Assembly (NCBI GenBank): GCA_021789915.1
Contig: JAJYIV010000006.1
Coordinates: forward strand, 1-49,682
DNA: 49,682 bases
DNA from: a bacterium
Lineage (GTDB): Bacteria > Patescibacteriota > Patescibacteriia > UBA9934 > GWF2-40-263
Reading direction: 5' to 3'
Both the position numbers and the translations under genes were made by a program. The notes under the pieces are model-generated. The model had not been told where the DNA came from. It was given only the letters and a program-made list of their open reading frames with translations, and ran no database searches. Each line of letters starts with the position of its first letter. The first letter of the stretch is position 1. This document shows, piece by piece, positions 41,733-49,682 of this stretch.

Positions 41733-44714
41733 ATGCCGGAACGGGTGGGACAACCGAAGGTCACGTCGCCGGAGGCGCCGCCGGTACTTCCCCCGCTTCC
41801 GCGCGCGGCGGGAGAGCGCGCTTCGCTTCGGCCGCCGGCCATGCCGCCCGCGCCCGCCGTCCCTGCGTCCGCCGGCACGACGGACGACTATTTCGCGCGC
41901 ACGCAGGAGGAACTGCGCGCCTTGAACGGCCGATTGGAACAGCTTCGCGCCCGCCGCGCGGAGCTGCAGGAACAAAATGCGAAGCGCATCGCGGAAGAAG
42001 CGCGCCAGGCGGAGGACGCCGGGAAAGCCCTGGTCAAACAGCTGGAAAATGTTTCCGCCGAGCAGGCGGATGATTTGCGTTTCGCCCGCGCGGAAGCGAT
42101 CCGGCGGCTGACGGCCCTCCGGACGGTGCAGCAGCATTGGGACGATGAAGCGGCCATCGAGGCGACACTGAAGTTGGAAGGATTGAACGGCGAGTTTTCG
42201 GACGTGATCGAACGGGCGCGCGAGGTGAACCTGGTCGAGGCGGACATCGCCGCGTACGAACGGAGGGCGAAGGCGCTCGCGCAGGACATTGAGCGCCTGC
42301 GCCCGGTCATGGAAGAAATGGCGCATCTCAAGGCTTCCTCCGCGGCGGCCGAGCGGCATCTCGAAAGCCAGGCGGACGTCCTCTCCGACGCCAAGCAGCG
42401 GCAGTCCCTGGTGGAAGGCGCGCTGGACCGCCTGCAGGAGCCTCTCGGCGCTCTCGCCCATTTCGGCGCGCAGGTTTTGACGCTGGAAGGAAACGCCGGA
42501 CAGCAAGACGCCGGCGAGCTTGAGGCGGCGCGGGCGGACGCCGGTCTTGGATTGCGCCGCGCGCGGCGCGCGTTCCTGGACGCGCGGGCCGGAAAGCCGG
42601 CGTTCAAGACGAACGCCGCGACGGCTTGGATGGACGATCCGGCGCACGCGGACGCTCCGCCGCCGCGGGCGATGCGGCTCGTCGCGCTGGAGGAGGCCGC
42701 CCTGCGGCAGGACGCGGAATCCGCCGCGAAACTCGTCGATGGATTGCGGCCCGACGCGAAGAAGCCGCTCGTCCTCGCCGAGGACGAGGCGCGGACGCTG
42801 CTCGAATCCGCCGCGTTCGCCGGCGCGGCGCTGTCGAAAGACCTGCAAGCCGCCGTGCAACCCTACCGCAAAAAAGACTGGTTCAAGCTGCTGGCCCCGG
42901 CCGCCTTCGCCGCCGCGATGGAATCGGGCGACGCGGACGCGTCGGAGACGGCGTGGACGCTGTGGCTCCCCTCGCTGTCGGAACAAAGGCGCGGCGTCGC
43001 CGCGGCCTTCCTGATCGAGGCGCTGCGCGGCACGGATCGTGCCGACGACATGCGCCTGGAAGGGCTGTACGATGCGGGCCTCGATCTTGCGGACAAGGAC
43101 GAGGACGACCGCGTGGGCGGCCTGCGCCTGCTGGAGGAAAAGTTCTCGCTGCCGGAAATCGCCTCGCTGTACGTCCACGCGTTCGCGACGCTCCCGGGCA
43201 AGGAGTTCGAAAACGATCCCAAGGACGACGTCGATATTCTCGGTCCGCTCTCTCACCGCCTGGCGCCGCTTGAGGCGTATTTGGCGTCCGTCGGCAAGGA
43301 GAGCCTGCGCACGTTCTCGCGCCGCGGCGCCAAGGCAAAAGAGGCGAGCGAGCGCGTCTCGTCCGCTTTCCAGCATCTGTTCGACGATCAGCTTTTGGCC
43401 GGCCGCCGCGCCGCCCCGTATCTGCGCCTGAACTATCTTCTCGACCAGCCAATCGTCCTGCCCCCGTGGACGGAAGGCGTGCGCGATCCCTCCCAGCAGA
43501 AGGCGATCGAGGAGGCGAAGCAGGAGGCGGGGAAGTGGGTGAATGCGGAAAAGGTGCCCGAGGAAATGATGAAAGACGTTCGAAAGCGCTTACGAAGACT
43601 TTATGAAGAATTCAATAGAACGGTACCTGCTGTTCCGGCGCTAGCGGGTCTTAGCGGAGACTGGGCGCGATGGATGATGAAAAAGGAGGAAACATTGTCA
43701 AACGCATGGGAAAACGGGATGGATAGTTCGCTTTTGGTCGGTTTCGTAAAATCGGCATGGAGGTCGTATCTTCAAAAGATTGATGAGGCGAAGAGACGGA
43801 GAAAGAACGAGGTCTCCGTCGACGATGCGGCGAGAATCGTCAGGATGGAAGGCAGCGATGCGCTGCGCCGACTGATGCAACGGATGGCGTGTGACATGGC
43901 GATGGTCGAACATTCCTTCCGCGTTTACGCGCGCACGGACAAAAATTGGCGCATCGATTCGGATGCCGGCAACCGTGTCGCGTCGTATCAGGCGGAGCAC
44001 GGCGATGTGAAGGCGGCGATGGAAACGCTGCGGATCACGACGGGCAGCAAGGACGTGGGTGCCGAGGCCGTCGTCGGAAAATTGCTCGAAGGCAAGGACG
44101 TCGATGGAGCCAAGCGCGCCATAGAAGTTCTCCGGGAAAAAGACGCGGAGGGGGCCGTCCATGTGACGAGCGAAGATCAAGCTCGCCTATTTAGCATGCT
44201 GGCGCAGGCGCAGTTCGACGCGGGCGATCAAGCGGGAGGGGAGGCCACGGTGGAACAAATGCCGAAGGGGGATATGCGCGACGCATTGCTGCGCGACGTG
44301 GCGTTTTTGCGGCAGAACAAGGGCGACGTCAAGGGCGCGCTCACCATCTTATATGGAATTTCCGACGTCCATCTGCGCGAACGCGGATTAGAAATCCTCG
44401 CCGTCGATGCGGCGAAGAAAGGAGATTTTCGGACGCCTGCCAAGGCGCTAAGCGGCGTCAGCGAGCGGAGAGAAGCGCTGTATCGAAAGGTTTTCGACGC
44501 CATGTCGGAGGCCGGCGGCGCGAACGAAGCCGTCGAGCTGGCGCTGAACATGCGCGATGCGGATGCGCGTCAGCATGCATTGGGCGGAATCGCGTCCTCT
44601 CTGACGGAAAAAGGCGCGTTCGACCAGGCACGCGAAGTTACAGGCAGAATGACGGACGATGCGTTCCGAAAGGAAACGGTGAAAGCGATCGAAGCGCGGC
44701 GCGCGAAGACATAG
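41733..44714 (+). CDS. Large coiled-coil and helical-repeat protein (993 aa)
   Basis: No known family. Residues 1-50 are Pro/Ala-rich and disordered. Residues ~55-260 form a long coiled coil (RTQEELRALNGRLEQLRARR; EEARQAEDAGKALVKQLENV). The middle (~290-660) is helical. Residues ~740-990 look like a TPR/alpha-solenoid of ~36-residue units (ASYQAEHGDVKAAMETLRIT; LFSMLAQAQFDAGDQAGGEA; LRQNKGDVKGALTILYGISD). No signal peptide. Local GC dips around 43560-43860, suggesting a mosaic origin of the central part. It starts 8 nt after hpf. Probably a scaffold. Confidence 0.75.
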   Translation: MPERVGQPKVTSPEAPPVLPPLPRAAGERASLRPPAMPPAPAVPASAGTTDDYFARTQEELRALNGRLEQLRARRAELQEQNAKRIAEEARQAEDAGKALVKQLENVSAEQADDLRFARAEAIRRLTALRTVQQHWDDEAAIEATLKLEGLNGEFSDVIERAREVNLVEADIAAYERRAKALAQDIERLRPVMEEMAHLKASSAAAERHLESQADVLSDAKQRQSLVEGALDRLQEPLGALAHFGAQVLTLEGNAGQQDAGELEAARADAGLGLRRARRAFLDARAGKPAFKTNAATAWMDDPAHADAPPPRAMRLVALEEAALRQDAESAAKLVDGLRPDAKKPLVLAEDEARTLLESAAFAGAALSKDLQAAVQPYRKKDWFKLLAPAAFAAAMESGDADASETAWTLWLPSLSEQRRGVAAAFLIEALRGTDRADDMRLEGLYDAGLDLADKDEDDRVGGLRLLEEKFSLPEIASLYVHAFATLPGKEFENDPKDDVDILGPLSHRLAPLEAYLASVGKESLRTFSRRGAKAKEASERVSSAFQHLFDDQLLAGRRAAPYLRLNYLLDQPIVLPPWTEGVRDPSQQKAIEEAKQEAGKWVNAEKVPEEMMKDVRKRLRRLYEEFNRTVPAVPALAGLSGDWARWMMKKEETLSNAWENGMDSSLLVGFVKSAWRSYLQKIDEAKRRRKNEVSVDDAARIVRMEGSDALRRLMQRMACDMAMVEHSFRVYARTDKNWRIDSDAGNRVASYQAEHGDVKAAMETLRITTGSKDVGAEAVVGKLLEGKDVDGAKRAIEVLREKDAEGAVHVTSEDQARLFSMLAQAQFDAGDQAGGEATVEQMPKGDMRDALLRDVAFLRQNKGDVKGALTILYGISDVHLRERGLEILAVDAAKKGDFRTPAKALSGVSERREALYRKVFDAMSEAGGANEAVELALNMRDADARQHALGGIASSLTEKGAFDQAREVTGRMTDDAFRKETVKAIEARRAKT

Positions 44715-44720
44715 CGCGAC

Positions 44721-44748
44721 AAAAAATCCCCGCGGGCGCGAGCGGGGA
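44721..44748 (-). terminator. Terminator of the minus-strand gene 44752-45186
   Basis: TCCCCGC-gggcgcga-GCGGGGA preceded on the plus strand by AAAAAA, so the minus strand ends in TTTTTTG. Confidence 0.78.
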
Positions 44749-44751
44749 GCG

Positions 44752-45186
44752 TCAGTGAGGGTCGGCGCATTCTTGCGAGGCGGCCTGCGGGTCCCGGAAG
44801 AAGGCGAGAATCTCGCCGACCTGCGGCAGGCACGGGCACGCGAAGGAAAACGTCTGCAGGCCGGCCACGTGCAGCACGGCGTAGACGGATCCGTCATCGA
44901 ACACGATGGCGGTGCCGAACGCACGATCGCCGCCGTCGACGACGTGGATGGATCGGATCCGGTGTTCCAAGTTCACTTCCCTGGCGCGGCAGACGCCATC
45001 GGCAACTTCCAGGGCTTGGCGGTACGCCGCCTCGCCGCGCGTTTTCATGTGTTCGACGAACGAAGGAAGCGACAGCGCGAGTCCCGCCTGCAGCGTGCGC
45101 GTGTCGACGATCGGGCGCAGCGCGCGTTCCCGGCAGACCCAGACGGGCGGCACGAGGTGGGCCAGCGGGCCGGTCGCAAGCGTCAT
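44752..45186 (-). CDS. Hypothetical protein (144 aa)
   Basis: A small soluble protein with no family recognised. The N-terminal part is hydrophobic but not a clear membrane helix ([20 protein letters not shown]), and the C-terminal half is strand-rich ([38 protein letters not shown]) with several cysteines. AAAGGAGG lies before the ATG on the minus strand. It is divergent from secA. Confidence 0.55.
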   Translation of the reverse strand: MTLATGPLAHLVPPVWVCRERALRPIVDTRTLQAGLALSLPSFVEHMKTRGEAAYRQALEVADGVCRAREVNLEHRIRSIHVVDGGDRAFGTAIVFDDGSVYAVLHVAGLQTFSFACPCLPQVGEILAFFRDPQAASQECADPH

Positions 45187-45316
45187 GGAAGGACCTCCTT
45201 TCCGCGCGGGCTTTGCGCCCGCCGCTTGCCTCGACGATACGGCACGCGCCGCCGCGCGTCAACCATCCTTCCTCTTGTTTTTCCCGTCCCGTTCGGGCAA
45301 GATAGGCGGCGTTCCT

Positions 45317-48265
<2,949 letters not shown>

Positions 48266-48284
48266 TGTATACCCACGAAGCGGA

Positions 48285-48310
48285 GCCCCACCCTTCGCGA
48301 AGGGCGGGGC
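48285..48310. repeat. Palindromic element between the two secA tails
   Basis: GCCCCACCCTTCG followed by CGAAGGGCGGGGC: a 26-nt palindrome with one mismatched pair. Confidence 0.75.
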
Positions 48311-48349
48311 GACAACGGGAAGAAGTTCAAGAAGTGCCATGGCGCGTGA
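48311..48349 (+). pseudogene. Displaced secA 3' end (zinc-domain remnant)
   Basis: Codons for DNGKKFKKCHGA and a stop, in the same frame as secA and 90 nt from the matching KKFKHCHG codons. It resembles the canonical SecA terminus better than the current one and uses GC-rich codons. Confidence 0.75.
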
Positions 48350-48356
48350 GCCGGAG

Positions 48357-48384
48357 AAAACCTGCCGGACGTCCGGCAGGTTTT
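48357..48384 (+). terminator. Terminator of secA
   Basis: AAAACCTGCCGGAC joined to GTCCGGCAGGTTTT, a perfect 28-nt palindrome. It follows the displaced secA stop by 8 nt, which supports that stop as the ancestral gene end. Confidence 0.88.
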
Positions 48385-48418
48385 GTGCCGCCCAGCCGTT
48401 TGACATGCGCGCCGCTCC

Positions 48419-49411
48419 GTGCGTCGGCTGGTGTTCTCGTCCAGTTTCTACAAAAACGCCTGGCACGACGTGGGAGAGACGCTGCGCGACAAGAACGTTG
48501 TGTACCGCCACGGTTGGCGGATCGTCTTCTGCGAGGAGCACACGGTGGTCGTCGACGGCCACTTCGCCGAACCGCGGAAGGGCCTCTTCGCGCGCTACGT
48601 CAACTGGGGATACAAGAATCCGCCCGAGACAACGTGTGATTTCGGCAGACGGGTGCCGTGGAGCATCCCGAAGTTCATCCCGTTCCTCTTCGTCCAGTCG
48701 CTCCGCCTGGTCGGCTTCTCCCTGCTCGTCGCATTGCGGACGATCGTGTTGTCCGCCGCGCTCGCCTTCGGCGCGCGCGCCAAGCCGCGCGGCCTATTCA
48801 AGACCGCCGGCCTCGGAAGCCAGGACAAGTCCGAGGACTTCTTCGTCGCCTTGTTCGGAGGCGGGATGTTCGACGAGTGGCGCGACGGGCCGGAGGATTG
48901 GTTCACGCGCACGGACGGAAAAGGCCGGCGGCGCGGAAAGCTCGCGTGCAAGCTCCTGACGCCCGCGTACTGGCTCCTCGCCGCCTTCGTCTTCATCAGC
49001 TTCCGCCAGTGGCATCTGGCGCCGTCGTCCGGGTGGCGTTTCTCCATGTATGCCATTGTCGCCCTCGGTCTGCTGACCTCCGCCACGCTCCTCATCATCA
49101 CCATCGCGGCCATGTTCGCTGTCGTGTTCGGCGAACGACTGAACAAGCGCCTGGATGCGCGCCGCGCCGGCCGTCGGGAGAAGCAGCGCGCCAAGGAAGA
49201 CGAACGGCGGGCGCGAGAGGAGCGCAAAGAGGAAGAGGCGCGGAAGCGCGTGTCGATGATCTTGAGCCGGCAGCTGGCGCCGCTCGCCTGCGACGCGACG
49301 AAGCCGCGGGCCCCGACGCATGCGGCCCTGCCAAAGTCGGCCAGGAAATTCTCCACTTGGTACGTCAGCAAGAAAGCCGACAGCTGCCAGCCGTACGAGA
49401 AGAAGAAGTAG
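48419..49411 (+). CDS. Membrane protein with charged coiled-coil tail
   Basis: 330 residues. The start is probably GTG (48419, or 48431 in frame); no ATG fits. Two or three transmembrane regions are visible (FIPFLFVQSLRLVGFSLLVA; LTPAYWLLAAFVFISF; MYAIVALGLLTSATLLIITI), then a strongly charged helix (RREKQRAKEDERRAREERKE) and a basic tail. No family recognised. A TTGACA at 48400-48405 precedes it but no matching -10 is seen. Confidence 0.6.
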   Translation: MRRLVFSSSFYKNAWHDVGETLRDKNVVYRHGWRIVFCEEHTVVVDGHFAEPRKGLFARYVNWGYKNPPETTCDFGRRVPWSIPKFIPFLFVQSLRLVGFSLLVALRTIVLSAALAFGARAKPRGLFKTAGLGSQDKSEDFFVALFGGGMFDEWRDGPEDWFTRTDGKGRRRGKLACKLLTPAYWLLAAFVFISFRQWHLAPSSGWRFSMYAIVALGLLTSATLLIITIAAMFAVVFGERLNKRLDARRAGRREKQRAKEDERRAREERKEEEARKRVSMILSRQLAPLACDATKPRAPTHAALPKSARKFSTWYVSKKADSCQPYEKKK

Positions 49412-49415
49412 CGCG

Positions 49416-49457
49416 CCGCGCGCTTCCCCGCCTCTTGGGGAACGCGCGGCTTTTTCG
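49416..49457 (+). terminator. Terminator after the membrane protein gene
   Basis: CCGCGCG-c-TTCCCC-gcctctt-GGGGAA-c-GCGCGG followed by CTTTTTCG. Confidence 0.88.
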
Positions 49458-49547
49458 TTCTACGAAAAGGGGTCGGATCTTGAGGATGTGCATTTCTTGA
49501 CGCCGCCCGGCATCCGTGGTAATTCGCAGATGCCTTTTTGATCCGCC
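49458..49547. other. Intergenic stretch with possible remnant of a dispersed element
   Basis: The start 'aaaggggtcggatcttgagg' resembles the edges of REP/IS200-associated repeats in other genomes, but no second copy is visible here. TCCGCC/GGCGGA forms a small hairpin around 49542. No gene seen. Confidence 0.3.
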
Positions 49548-49682
49548 ATGGCGGCGGACGGGGCGCAGGAGCGTTCCTTGGGAAACATCGATTTGGGTCC
49601 GATCAACGAGCACTTGGTGGGCGTCGGCATGCGCGATGCCGTATACCGCGCGATGGGGCTTGTCCGCGGGCTGCGTTTCAGA
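49548..49682 (+). CDS. Start of a cut-off gene, unknown product
   Basis: An ATG opens 45 codons that run off the right edge (AADGAQERSLGNIDLGPINE, then HLVGVGMRDAVYRAMGLVRG). Codon use is host-like. Too little is visible to name a product, and no ribosome-binding site stands out. Confidence 0.4.
   Translation, partial: MAADGAQERSLGNIDLGPINEHLVGVGMRDAVYRAMGLVRGLRFR

Noticed and set aside
49365-49613. Minus-strand 82-codon frame near the right end
   Set aside because: It overlaps the end of a plus-strand gene and its terminator; Arg/Ser-rich with no motif.

Overview
The window is about 65% GC, densely packed bacterial chromosome. TGA is used as an ordinary stop (for example in the antiporter, secA and the GCS2-type ligase), so this is not a recoded lineage. 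The gene set and its peculiarities (a HrcA of only 232 residues, a divergent SecA, a degenerate PP2C-like protein, a membrane-anchored Clp ATPase, many small membrane proteins of no recognised family) fit the Candidate Phyla Radiation (Patescibacteria), perhaps an Uhrbacteria-like high-GC member. That placement is an inference from gene content only.

Layout. 1-2551: end of a cation:proton antiporter overlapping a degenerate PP2C-like protein. 2665-11880: heat-shock block hrcA-grpE-dnaK-dnaJ, preceded by a sigma70-type promoter whose -10 box lies inside a CIRCE operator, and interrupted by two low-GC inserts (about 4737-6000 and 7923-8573) and by a GIY-YIG nuclease gene. 11898-14112: a TrpR-like regulator, a glutamate-cysteine-ligase-like enzyme and an aspartoacylase-like metallo-deacylase. 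14186-19585: poorly characterised genes, mostly minus strand and each followed by a hairpin terminator, plus an ABC exporter. 19877-26569: tgt, a DUF2127-like membrane protein, a small membrane protein overlapping a membrane-anchored Clp ATPase, and a large unknown protein. 26758-30257: a wecA-like glycosyltransferase, a DUF192 protein, rplU with a structured leader, two membrane proteins and a tRNA with an abnormal anticodon arm. 30418-36954: recR, ybaB, dnaB, an amino-acid permease and the glyA-folD one-carbon pair. 37167-41724: murC, a Fic enzyme, murB, a four-helix-bundle protein and the ribosome hibernation factor. 41733-49682: a 993-residue solenoid/coiled-coil protein, secA, a membrane protein and a cut-off gene.

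The most striking signal is a population of small mobile repeats. Two copies of a MITE-like element (19645-19810 and 28674-28861) have terminal inverted repeats and perfect 6-bp target duplications. Related palindromes lie between genes, interrupt grpE and tgt in frame, overlap the coding tails of dnaK and secA, and flank a GIY-YIG nuclease gene as the two arms of one split palindrome. Both dnaK and secA are followed by an in-frame second copy of their own 3' end, which suggests repeated insertion near gene ends with regeneration of the tail. Degenerate tandem heptamer-like tracts (GGAGTCA and AGCTAAC types) fill many intergenic gaps and one coding region.
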